Positions 8,424 to 16,500 of a stretch of 21,192 bases of DNA are shown piece after piece; the first letter of the stretch is position 1, and every line of letters begins with the position of its first letter. The notes under the pieces are model-generated. The model searched no databases and was not told the origin of the DNA. It worked only from the letters and a program-made list of their open reading frames with translations. A program made the translations under genes and the position numbers. The stretch lies in the NCBI GenBank assembly GCA_052380005.1, contig JBQTCJ010000079.1; one strand, 5' to 3'. This DNA is from Salinarimonas sp052380005. GTDB lineage: Bacteria; Pseudomonadota; Alphaproteobacteria; Rhizobiales; Beijerinckiaceae.

Positions 8424-10262
8424 TCATCCCTTGGCCGCGGCCCTGCCGCCGCCGAGCATCTTCTTGATGTTGTCCCACAGCTCGATCTTCACGCCGTGGC
8501 GGCGCATGATGAAGCCCTGCTGGAGCACCGAGAGGAAGTTGTTCCAGGCCCAGTAGATGACCAGTCCCGCCGGGAACGAGGCCAGCATGAAGGTGAAGAT
8601 CACCGGCATCCAGGTGAACACCGCCTTCTGCACCGGGTCCGGCGGCTCGGGGTTCATCTTCATCTGGACGAACATCGTCAGGCCCATCACGATCGGCCAG
8701 ACGCCGACGGTCAGGAGCGCCGGGGTCTCCCAGGGGATGAGCCCGAACAGGTTGAAGATCGAGGTCGGGTCCGGCGCGGCGAGGTCCTGCACCCAGCCGA
8801 AGAAGGGCGCGTGGCGCATCTCGATCGTGACGAACAGCACCTTGTAGAGCGCGAAGAAGACCGGGATCTGGATCAGCACCGGCCAGCAGCCGGCCACCGG
8901 GTTGATCTTCTCGCGTTTGTAGAGGTCCATCAGCTCCTGCTGCTGCTTCATCCGGTCGTCGCCCCAGCGCTCCCGGATGGCCATCATCTCCGGCTGCACG
9001 GCCTTCATCTTGGCCATGGAGGCATAGGACTTGTTGGCGAGCGGCAGGAAGAGGATCTTCAGCAGCACGGTCACGATCAGGATCGCCACGCCGAAGTTGC
9101 CGAACACGCCGAAGAAGAAGTCCAGCGCGTAGAACATCGGCTTGGTGATGAAGTAGAACCACCCCCAGTCGATCAGGAGGTCGAACTGGCGGATGCCGTA
9201 GGCCTCGCCGTAGCCGTCGACGACGTCGACCTCCTTGGCGCCCGCGAAGAGCCGCTTCGTCGAGGTCGCGCTCTCGCCCGGCGCGAGGGTGCGCGCGGCG
9301 CCGAGCGCGTCGGCCTGGAAGATCGGCGCGCCGCCGGCGCTCTCCGCCGTGTAGCGGCCGGTGAAGCTCGTCTCCTGGTCGGGGACGATGGCGGTCGCCC
9401 AGTACTTGTCGGTGATGCCGACCCAGCCGCCGGTGACGTCGCGCCACACCTCGCCGGTGACGGCGGCGCGCAGCGGGTCGGCCTCGGCGATGTCGTCGTA
9501 GCCCCACTCCTGCAGGCCCTCGTCGCCGAGCACGCCGATGAAGCCCTCGTGGATGACGAAGTAGCCGAGCACGTTGGGCATGCCGTGGCGCGACACGAGA
9601 CCGTACGGGTAGAGCGTGATCGGCTCCCCGGACTGGTTGAGCGCGCGATCCTCGATCGTGAACAGCGCGTCCTGGTCCACCGAGATCTCGCGCTCGAAGA
9701 CGATGCCGGCCTCGTTGGTCCACGTCAGCGTGACCGGGCTCTGCGGCGTGAGCGCGTCGGCGTCCGTCTCCCAGACCGTCTGCGAATCGGGCACGCCGCC
9801 CGGTACCTCGCCGCCGCCGATCCAGCCGAACTCGGCGTAGTACGGGTTGGCGGTGTTCGAGGGCGAGAGCAGCACGATCGGGTCGGAGCCCGGCTCGGGC
9901 GTCTCGAAGTAGTCCTTGAGGATCAGGTCGTCGATGCGCGCGCCGCGCAGGTTGATCGAGCCCTCCTTGGAGGGCGTCGAGATCGGCAGGCGCGGGGCGG
10001 CGGCGAGCGCGGCCTCGCGCGTGGCGGGGAGGCTCTGCCCCGGCACGAGCGTCTGCGTCGGAGCCCCCGGCGCGATGCCGCCGCCGGACGGCAGCGGCAG
10101 GTTCGGCTGTGCCGCGTCGACGGCCTGCGCGGTCTGCTGCTGGGCCGCGAGCTCCGCCTCGCGCTGCGCCTGCGGCGCCGCGTAGAAGTACGTCCAGGCG
10201 ACGAACACGATCACCGAGAGGACGATCGCCAGGATCAGGTTGCGGGAGTCTTCGTCGCGCAT
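8424..10262 (-). CDS. yidC: Membrane protein insertase YidC (Oxa1 family)
   Basis: YidC inserts and folds inner-membrane proteins, alone or with SecYEG. Helix 1 occupies about residues 8-28 (LILAIVLSVIVFVAWTYF). It is followed by an Ala/Gln/Pro-rich linker and a large periplasmic beta domain to about residue 370. The conserved five-helix core follows, with WGWFYFITKPMFYALDFFF and the cytoplasmic coiled hairpin NKSYASMAKMKAVQPEM. The groove arginine of E. coli YidC (R366) corresponds to a lysine in TVLLKILFLPL, which keeps the positive charge. PVAGCWPVLIQIPVFFALYK is the hallmark of the next helix. The tail is short and basic. At 612 residues it is typical of Gram-negative YidC. The ATG is only 6 nt after the rnpA stop, so the two are co-transcribed. 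yidD, often located between them, is absent. Confidence 0.98.
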   Translation of the reverse strand: MRDEDSRNLILAIVLSVIVFVAWTYFYAAPQAQREAELAAQQQTAQAVDAAQPNLPLPSGGGIAPGAPTQTLVPGQSLPATREAALAAAPRLPISTPSKEGSINLRGARIDDLILKDYFETPEPGSDPIVLLSPSNTANPYYAEFGWIGGGEVPGGVPDSQTVWETDADALTPQSPVTLTWTNEAGIVFEREISVDQDALFTIEDRALNQSGEPITLYPYGLVSRHGMPNVLGYFVIHEGFIGVLGDEGLQEWGYDDIAEADPLRAAVTGEVWRDVTGGWVGITDKYWATAIVPDQETSFTGRYTAESAGGAPIFQADALGAARTLAPGESATSTKRLFAGAKEVDVVDGYGEAYGIRQFDLLIDWGWFYFITKPMFYALDFFFGVFGNFGVAILIVTVLLKILFLPLANKSYASMAKMKAVQPEMMAIRERWGDDRMKQQQELMDLYKREKINPVAGCWPVLIQIPVFFALYKVLFVTIEMRHAPFFGWVQDLAAPDPTSIFNLFGLIPWETPALLTVGVWPIVMGLTMFVQMKMNPEPPDPVQKAVFTWMPVIFTFMLASFPAGLVIYWAWNNFLSVLQQGFIMRRHGVKIELWDNIKKMLGGGRAAAKG

Positions 10263-10268
10263 GGAGCT

Positions 10269-10829
10269 CTACGGGGTCACTTCGGGATTGCCTGGGGGAG
10301 GCGCGTCGCGCCGGCTCGTGCCGCTGCCGCGGCGGCGCCCGCGCGGGGCACCCCCGTGCTCGGGCCGCGCGCCGCCGGGCTTGGTCACCACGTGGAGGGC
10401 GCGCGCGAAATCGTCAATGAGGGAGGAATACGGCGCCTCGAGCGCCGGGCGCCGGGCGATCACGACGACGTCCGCCGGGGGAAGCGGATCCGGCGGGCGC
10501 GGCGCCTCGGGGGTGCGCTCCGCCGCGACGTCGTGCCGCGCATCGGCGCGCGCCTCGTGCGGCCCGCTCGCCCCGCGCGCGAGCGCATCGCGGGTCGCGT
10601 GGCGCAGGCGCCGCTTGATGCGGTTGCGCTCGACGGCGTTGCCGACCTTCTTCGTCACCGTGAAGCCGACCCGCAGCGGGGCGTCGTCGTCCCGCAGCAG
10701 GCCCTGCACCGTCATGCGCTCGCAATGGAAACGGCGGCCCGAGGCCGCCGCGACGAACTCCCGTCGTTTCGTCAGGCGACCGGCACGCGGCGCGTCGTTG
10801 GTCCCGCGCATCGCCGGCTCGCCCCCCAC
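10269..10829 (-). CDS. rnpA: Ribonuclease P protein component
   Basis: This is the protein subunit of RNase P, which helps the catalytic RNA remove 5' leaders from tRNA precursors. The diagnostic RNR motif, RNRIKRRLR, is at residues 68-76, preceded by VGFTVTKKVGNAVE. The GTG at 10827-10829 has AGGAGG 3 nt upstream. An ATG 18 nt further in (10811) is an alternative, giving 180 residues starting MRGTNDAPRAGRLTKRREF. Family members are usually near 110-130 residues, whereas this one has 186. The extra length comes from a Pro/Ala/Glu-rich segment at about 87-115 and an Arg/Gly/Pro-rich tail from about 148 on. The gene follows rpmH by 13 bp and precedes yidC by 6 bp, the classic conserved order. 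Confidence 0.95.
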   Translation of the reverse strand: MGGEPAMRGTNDAPRAGRLTKRREFVAAASGRRFHCERMTVQGLLRDDDAPLRVGFTVTKKVGNAVERNRIKRRLRHATRDALARGASGPHEARADARHDVAAERTPEAPRPPDPLPPADVVVIARRPALEAPYSSLIDDFARALHVVTKPGGARPEHGGAPRGRRRGSGTSRRDAPPPGNPEVTP

Positions 10830-10842
10830 AGCCCTCCTCCGC

Positions 10843-10977
10843 TCAGGCGGAGAGGCGCTTGCGCCCCTTCGAGCGACGGTTGGCGATCACCTTGCGGCCG
10901 CCGACGGTCGCCATGCGCGCACGGAAACCGTGGCGGCGCTTGCGCACGAGCTTGCTGGGTTGATACGTCCTCTTCAC
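10843..10977 (-). CDS. rpmH: 50S ribosomal protein L34
   Basis: L34 is a 44-residue basic protein of the large ribosomal subunit. Its whole sequence matches the family: KRTYQPSKLVRKRRHGFRA, then the conserved RMAT..GRKVI..RR.KGRK..LSA pattern. It starts with GTG at 10975-10977. The frame remains open to an ATG at 11088, but the added residues do not belong to L34 and the canonical length supports the GTG. GAGG is 2 nt and GGAG about 8 nt upstream of it. It is the first gene of the rpmH-rnpA-yidC operon, with a promoter about 160 bp upstream. Confidence 0.98.
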   Translation of the reverse strand: MKRTYQPSKLVRKRRHGFRARMATVGGRKVIANRRSKGRKRLSA

Positions 10978-11135
10978 GGCCTCGTCTCCGCTCGGTTCTC
11001 TAACGTCTCGCCGCGGGCCCGTCCCGAATGCTGCGCGGATCGGGTCGAAGAGACCCGCGCGCGACGCCCGCTGCTCGTCATGATGCACATGGGAAGCCGA
11101 CGCCGCTCGCGCGGAGCGCCGCTCCAGTCGGGCGG

Positions 11136-11164
11136 CTTATGGAGGATGGGGGCTGGAAAGTCAA
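11136..11164 (-). promoter_or_regulatory. Predicted sigma-70-type promoter of rpmH-rnpA-yidC
   Basis: On the minus strand the -35 is TTGACT (11159-11164, five of six) and the -10 is CATAAG (11136-11141, four of six), with an ideal 17-bp spacer. Transcription would begin near 11129, giving a leader of about 150 nt before the rpmH GTG. It is the best-formed promoter I found in the window. Confidence 0.65.
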
Positions 11165-11278
11165 CGCGAGGAGGGGCATCGCATCGAGCCCGCCGCGCTC
11201 CACCTCGCGCCCGTCACGAAACGCTCGCCACGCCGGGCGGCGTATGATAGGCGCATCCGCTCTATCGTCATGCGAGGG

Positions 11279-11296
11279 GGCGCGCCCGGGCGCGCC
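11279..11296. repeat. Perfect 18-bp palindrome before the TPR gene
   Basis: GGCGCGCCCGGGCGCGCC is its own reverse complement and ends 11 nt before the ATG at 11308, just ahead of the GAGG ribosome-binding site. It could be an operator or an RNA hairpin limiting translation, or chance in GC-rich DNA. Confidence 0.5.
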
Positions 11297-11307
11297 GTTC
11301 GAGGTTC

Positions 11308-11967
11308 ATGGATCAGTTCACCCGCGAGGTCGACGAGGAATATCGCCGCGCGCAGATGGCGGCGCTGTGGAAGCGCTTCGGGCCGCTCGTCGTGAGCGTG
11401 CTCGTCGTCGTCGTCGTGGGCGTCGCCGGATACACCTGGTGGGAGGCGCGCGAGCGCCAGCGCGCCGAGGAGGCCTCGCTCGCGCTCTACGAGGCGTCGA
11501 GCCTGGTCGAGCAGGGCCGCTCCGACGAGGCGAGCGCGCTGCTCTCCGGACTCGCCGAGGAGGCGCCCGGCGCCGCCGGCGTGCTCGCGCGGCTGCGGCT
11601 CGCGGCCATCGCGGCGCAGACGGACATCGCCGAGGGCGTCGCCGCCTACGAGGCGATCGCCTCCGACGCCGGCGCGCCGGCGGTGCTGCGCGATCTCGCC
11701 CGGCTGCGCGGGGCGCTGCTCCGGCTCGATTCCGCGCCCGACACGGCGCTGCCCGTGCTCCAGAGCCTCGCGGCGGGGGAGGGGGCCTTCCGCCACACCG
11801 CCCGCGAGCAGCTCGGCCTCGCCGCGCTGCGCCGCGGCGACTACGCCGCCGCCGGCGAGTGGTTCGACCGCGTCGCCACCGATCCGCAGACGCCCGGCGC
11901 ACTGCGCCAGCGTCTCGCCATCTATTCCGCCCTGGTGGCCGCCGGCCCGCTCGGCGCCGCGAACTGA
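11308..11967 (+). CDS. YfgM-like membrane-anchored TPR protein
   Basis: This 219-residue protein has a short cytoplasmic N-terminus (MDQFTREVDEEYRRAQ), one transmembrane helix at about 25-44 (PLVVSVLVVVVVGVAGYTWW) and a periplasmic helical domain of TPR-like repeats (for example LGLAALRRGDYAAAGEWFDRVA). That layout matches the YfgM/TPR_21 family. In E. coli, YfgM is an ancillary partner of SecYEG and periplasmic chaperones. The ATG has a GAGG 3 nt upstream. der follows after 28 bp, so the pair is an operon. In enterobacteria bamB lies between yfgM and der; here it does not. The role is inferred from family and position. Confidence 0.88.
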   Translation: MDQFTREVDEEYRRAQMAALWKRFGPLVVSVLVVVVVGVAGYTWWEARERQRAEEASLALYEASSLVEQGRSDEASALLSGLAEEAPGAAGVLARLRLAAIAAQTDIAEGVAAYEAIASDAGAPAVLRDLARLRGALLRLDSAPDTALPVLQSLAAGEGAFRHTAREQLGLAALRRGDYAAAGEWFDRVATDPQTPGALRQRLAIYSALVAAGPLGAAN

Positions 11968-11995
11968 GAGAGAGCCCGCCCGCGCGGGACGCACC

Positions 11996-13414
11996 ATGTC
12001 GCTCGTCGTCGCCGTCGTCGGCCGCCCCAACGTGGGCAAGTCGACCCTGTTCAACCGCCTCGTCGGCAAGAAGCTCGCGCTCGTCGACGACCGACCCGGC
12101 GTGACCCGCGACCGGCGCGAGGGCGATGGGAAGCTCGCGGACCTGCGCTTCCGCATCATCGACACCGCCGGCCTCGAGGAGGCCGATCCCGGCAGCCTCG
12201 CCGGGCGCATGCGCGCGCAGACCGAGCGCGCCATCGCGGACGCCGACGTCGTGCTCTTCGTCATGGACGCGCGCACGGGCCTGCTCCCCGCCGACCAGCC
12301 CTTCGCGGAGCTGGTGCGGCGCTCCGGCAAGCCGGTGATCCTGCTCGCCAACAAGGCGGAGGGACGCGCGGGGGCGGAGGGGACCTACGACGCCTACGGG
12401 CTCGGGCTCGGCGAGCCGATCGCCTTCTCGGCGGAGCACGGCGAGGGGCTCGGTGAGCTCTACGACGCGCTCCTCGTGCACATGCCGCGCGACGCGGCGG
12501 CCGAGACGCTCGAGGACGGCGAGGAGGCCGACCTCGCCCGCGGCGCGGCGCCGATCGAGCTCGATCCGGAGATCGACGAGGACCGCGACGAGACGCCCGT
12601 CGGCAAGCCGGTGCAGATCGCCATCATCGGGCGCCCCAACGCCGGCAAGTCGACGCTGATCAACCGCATGCTCGGCGAGGACCGGCTCCTGGTGGGCCCC
12701 GAGGCCGGCATCACCCGCGACGCCATCACCGTGCCGTGGGAATGGCGCGGCAAGGCGGTGAAGCTCATCGACACGGCGGGCATGCGACGCCGCGCCAAGG
12801 TGCAGGAGAAGCTCGAGAAGCTCTCGGTCTCCGACGGCCTGCGCGCCATGCGCTTCGCCGAGGTGGTGGTCGTGCTCCTCGACGCCACGATCCCCTTCGA
12901 GAAGCAGGACCTCACCATCGTCGACCTCGTCGAGCGTGAAGGGCGCGCGGTGGTGATCGGCCTCAACAAGTGGGACCTCGTCGCCGACCAGCCGAAGCTC
13001 CTCGCAGAGCTGCGCGAGAAGGCGACGCGGCTCCTGCCGCAGGTCAAGGGCGCGCCCGTCGTGCCGCTGTCGGGGCTGGCGGGGGAGGGGATCGACAGGC
13101 TGATGCACGCGGTCTTCGCCGTCTACGGCACCTGGAACCGGCGCATCTCCACGGCGAAGCTCAACCGCTGGCTCGGTGACGCGCTCTCCGCCAACCCGCC
13201 CCCGGCGGTCTCCGGCCGGCGCATCAAGATCCGCTACTGCACCCAGGTGAAGGCGCGCCCGCCGCACTTCTCCTTCTTCGGCAACCAGCTCCACGCTCTG
13301 CCGAAGAGCTACACGCGCTATCTCGTCAACAGCCTGCGCGAGACCTTCGAGCTGCCGGGCGTGCCGATCCGCTACTCGCTGCGGGTGGGCAAGAACCCGT
13401 ACGACAAGGGCTGA
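11996..13414 (+). CDS. der: Ribosome-assembly GTPase Der (EngA)
   Basis: Der is an essential GTPase with two tandem G domains that acts in maturation of the 50S subunit. The P-loops are GRPNVGKS at 9-16 and GRPNAGKS at 212-219, each followed by a DTAG switch motif (IIDTAGLEE and LIDTAGMRRR). The second base-recognition motif is the standard NKWD (324-327), whereas the first is NKAE (119-122), a variant seen in other alphaproteobacterial Der proteins. An acidic linker (about 170-205) joins the domains. The C-terminal KH-like domain includes IKIRYCTQVKARPPHFSFF and GVPIRYSLR. The length, 472 residues, is usual. The Shine-Dalgarno is weak (GGGA), so translation may be partly coupled to the TPR gene. 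Confidence 0.98.
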   Translation: MSLVVAVVGRPNVGKSTLFNRLVGKKLALVDDRPGVTRDRREGDGKLADLRFRIIDTAGLEEADPGSLAGRMRAQTERAIADADVVLFVMDARTGLLPADQPFAELVRRSGKPVILLANKAEGRAGAEGTYDAYGLGLGEPIAFSAEHGEGLGELYDALLVHMPRDAAAETLEDGEEADLARGAAPIELDPEIDEDRDETPVGKPVQIAIIGRPNAGKSTLINRMLGEDRLLVGPEAGITRDAITVPWEWRGKAVKLIDTAGMRRRAKVQEKLEKLSVSDGLRAMRFAEVVVVLLDATIPFEKQDLTIVDLVEREGRAVVIGLNKWDLVADQPKLLAELREKATRLLPQVKGAPVVPLSGLAGEGIDRLMHAVFAVYGTWNRRISTAKLNRWLGDALSANPPPAVSGRRIKIRYCTQVKARPPHFSFFGNQLHALPKSYTRYLVNSLRETFELPGVPIRYSLRVGKNPYDKG

Positions 13415-13454
13415 GGGCCGCGCTCGCGTGCCGTTCGCCGCCTGCTCCCGCCGC

Positions 13455-13483
13455 TTGCATCTTCGTTTCACGGTTGCGATAAA
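13455..13483 (+). promoter_or_regulatory. Predicted promoter of the DUF4011-type helicase gene
   Basis: TTGCAT (13455-13460, three of six) and GATAAA (13478-13483, four of six) are separated by exactly 17 bp in an unusually AT-rich patch after der. The start site would be near 13490. That puts the GTG at 13490 at the very 5' end and favours the GTG at 13532 as start codon. Confidence 0.45.
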
Positions 13484-13531
13484 TCCGAGGTGAACGGCCT
13501 CGTCGCGGGGCTGTCGCGCAGGAGACGCACC

Positions 13532-16500
13532 GTGGACGACCAGCCGAGCGCGCGGACGAATCGCACCCGCCTGGAAGCGGAGCTCGCCGCGGCGCGCACG
13601 CGGCTGATCGAAACCGGGACGCGCAACCGGCTGGTGCACGTGAACCGCGCCTCGAAGCGCCCCGCGACCCTCGCCGTGGGCGTGCCGGACACCGAGGTCC
13701 TGTTCGCGCGTCTCGTTCGTGAGGGACGCGCGCTGCGCTTCGCCCCCGACCCCGTCCTCGCCGCCCGCGCCGCCGCCGGTGCGCGGGAGGAGGACGAGCC
13801 CCTCGCCGATGAGAATGCGGCGGAAGGCGGCGGCGCCTTCCGCACCCCGATGACGCTGCCGGACGCCGTTCTCGACGAGGACGAGGAGGACGAGGAGGAC
13901 GCGGCGGACACGTCTCCTGCGCTCTCCGCGCCCGCGGGGCCGCGGCCGGATACGCTCGCCACCCGGCTCGGGCCGGCGGCGCTCGACAAGCGGCTCCTGC
14001 GCTTCTTCCGCGACGCCCGCCTGCTCGAGGAGGAGCAGGGCGTCAACATCCTGTACCTCGCCATCGGCTTCCTGCGCTGGTACGAGGACGAGCGCACCGA
14101 CGTGCCCCGCGAGGCGCCGCTCGTGCTCGTCCCGGTCTCGCTCGTGCGCGACGCGCGGCGCTCGACCTTCGACCTGAGGGCGCGCGAGGAGGACATCGGC
14201 CTGAACCTCCCGCTCGCCGAGCGCCTGCGCGAGCTCGGCGTGACCCTGCCGCCGATCCCCGAGGCGGAGGACTGGACGCTCGCGACCTACTTCGATTCCG
14301 TGATGGAGGCGGTCTCCGGCAAGCCGCGCTGGGGCGTGGACCGCGGCGGCGTCGAGCTCGGCCTGTTCTCCTTCGCCAAGCTCCTGATGTTCCACGACCT
14401 GGAGCCCGAGAAGTGGCCCGGGCGGGCGATCCTCGACCACCCCCTGCTGCACGGCCTCCTGGTCGAGGGCTTCCCGGAGGCACCGGCGCCGCCCGTGGTC
14501 GTGCCCGGCGCGCTCGACCGCCGCTTCCGGCCGAGCGACCTCCTGCACGTGGTCGATGCGGATCATTCGCAGACGCTCGCCATCGAGACCGTGCGGGCGG
14601 GCGGGAATCTCGTCGTGCAGGGGCCGCCGGGCACGGGCAAGTCGCAGACGATCGCCAACCTCCTCGCGGCGGCGGCGCACGACGGGCTCTCCGTGCTCTT
14701 CGTGGCCGAGAAGATGGTGGCTCTCGAGGTCGTCCATGCGCGCCTCGAGCGTGCGGGGCTCGGGCCCCTGTGCCTCGAGCTGCACTCGCGCGCGGCCAAC
14801 AAGCGGCTCGTCGCGCAGGAGCTCGGCCGCACCCTCGAGGCCCGCGCCGACGCGCCGGACCTCGCCCGCAGCGAGCGGCGGCTCGCGGAGGTGCGCGACG
14901 CGCTCAACGCCGCGAGCGAGGGGCTGCACGCGCCGCTCGGCGAGAGCGGGACGACCCCCCACCGCGCGCTGGGCGACCTCGCCCGTGCCGCCGGCCTGGG
15001 CCTGCCGCCGCCGACCGTCGCGATCGAAGGGCTGGCGAATGCCGACGCACGGTCGTGGGAGACCCTCGTCGCGCAGGTGGCCGGGCTCGCGGAGCTCGTC
15101 GCCCGTCACGGCCGCGCCGACGACCATCCCTGGCGCGGCGCGACGCGGCTCGCGCTCCAGCCGCTCGACCTCGAGCGGCTCGCACCGTCCTGCGCGGCGC
15201 TCGCCGAGGTCTTGCCGCATCGGGTCGAGGCGTCGGGGCGCTACGCCGAGGCGCTCGGCCGTGCTGCGCCGCGGACGCTCGGCGAGATGGCCGGCCTCGC
15301 CCGCGCCCTCGACGCCTTGGCGCAGGCGCCCGGCGGCCCGGAGATGCGCGATGCGCTCGTCGCGCTCCCCGAGGCCGTGCTCGCCCGCTGCGAGGCGCTT
15401 CTCGCCGAGGCCGCGGAGGCGATCGCCGCGATCGAGGCCGACCTGCCGCTCTTCGCACCCGCGGCGCTGGAGGCGCGCACGGCCGACGTCCGCGCCGCCC
15501 TCGCGCGCGGCGCCGGCTCCTTCTTCGCGCGGCTCGGCGGCGGCTATCGCCGTGCGGTCGCGGAGCTGGCGACGTGGATCACGGGGGACTTGCCACGCGA
15601 GCCGGCCGAGCGCCTCGCGCTGCTCGACCGGCTGATCGCGCTGCGGCAGCGTCTCGCCACGCTCGACGAGGTCGGAGCGCAGGCGCGCGACACGCTGGGC
15701 CCACTCTGGGCGGGGCGGCGCACCGACGTCGCGTCCCTGCGCGCGATCCTCGCCTGGCGGCGTGGCCCCGCCGCGATCCTCGGTGCCGACCTCGCCGGGC
15801 GATGGCCGCGCCTGCGCGCCTATGCCGGCGACGCGCGGCTCGCCAAGGCGTCGGCGGACGTCGATGCACTGGCCTCGGAGAGCCGGGAGGCGGCGAGCAC
15901 CGTGCTCGACACGCTCGGGCTCGACCTACCCCGCGCCTTCGGCGTCGCACGCCTCGAGGCGATCCCGCTCGCCGCTCTCGCCGAGCGCCTGGCCGGTTGG
16001 CGGGACGGGACGGCGCGGTTTCCCGAGTGGCGGGCGCTCGCGCAGGCGCAGGCCGCTCTCGCCGAGGCGGGGGCGGACGATCTCGCCCGGCGCCTCGCCG
16101 ACGGGCGGCTCGCCCCCGGCGCCGCGCTGGAGGAGCTGCGCCACGCCCGTGCCGAGGCGCTCTGGACGCGCGCTCTCGCCGAGCGGCCGGGGCTGGCGAC
16201 GCTGGAGGGCCTGCCGCGCGGCGAGCTCGTCGCCGAGTTCGCGCGGCTGGAGCACGCCCGCCGCGGCGAGGTCGCCGCGCTGATCCGCGCCCGCCACGCC
16301 GCTGCGATGCCCCGCGGCGGCAGCGGCGAGATGGCCGTGATTCGCGGCGAGATCGCCAAGAAGCGCGGGCACGTGGCGCTGCGCCGCCTCGTCGCCCGCG
16401 CCGGCTCGGCCCTCCAGCGCATCAAGCCGATCTTCCTGATGAGCCCGCTCTCGGTGGCGCAGTACCTCGAGCCGGGGCGCATCCGCTTCGACCTCGTCGT

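Larger units (their letters stand above)
10978..11307. promoter_or_regulatory. Divergent control region, rpmH operon / TPR gene
   Basis: This 330-bp stretch has no gene of its own. It carries the minus-strand promoter of the rpmH operon (11136-11164) and a leader of about 150 nt. It also has a plus-strand TATGAT (11243-11248), five of six to a -10 consensus but without a recognisable -35, and an 18-bp palindrome at 11279-11296. I found no DnaA boxes of the TTATCCACA type, so there is no sign of an origin despite the rpmH-rnpA context. Confidence 0.6.

Noticed and set aside
10978..11088. N-terminal extension of L34 starting at the ATG at 11088
   Set aside because: The added 37 residues do not resemble L34, and the GTG start gives the exact 44-residue family length.
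10978..11307. Possible replication origin next to rpmH-rnpA
   Set aside because: There are no DnaA boxes, no AT-rich unwinding stretch, and no dnaA, dnaN or hemE in the window.
12350..12361. NKAE instead of NKxD in the first G domain of Der as a sign of lost function
   Set aside because: From family knowledge this variant occurs in other alphaproteobacterial Der proteins, and all other GTPase motifs are intact.
13490..13531. GTG at 13490 as the start of the giant helicase
   Set aside because: GAGG is directly adjacent with no proper spacing, and it lies at the predicted transcription start. The GTG at 13532 has a well-placed AGGAG.
11318..15220. Minus-strand open frame of 1,300 codons opposite der and the helicase
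   Set aside because: It is antisense to strongly recognised genes and has no family signature.
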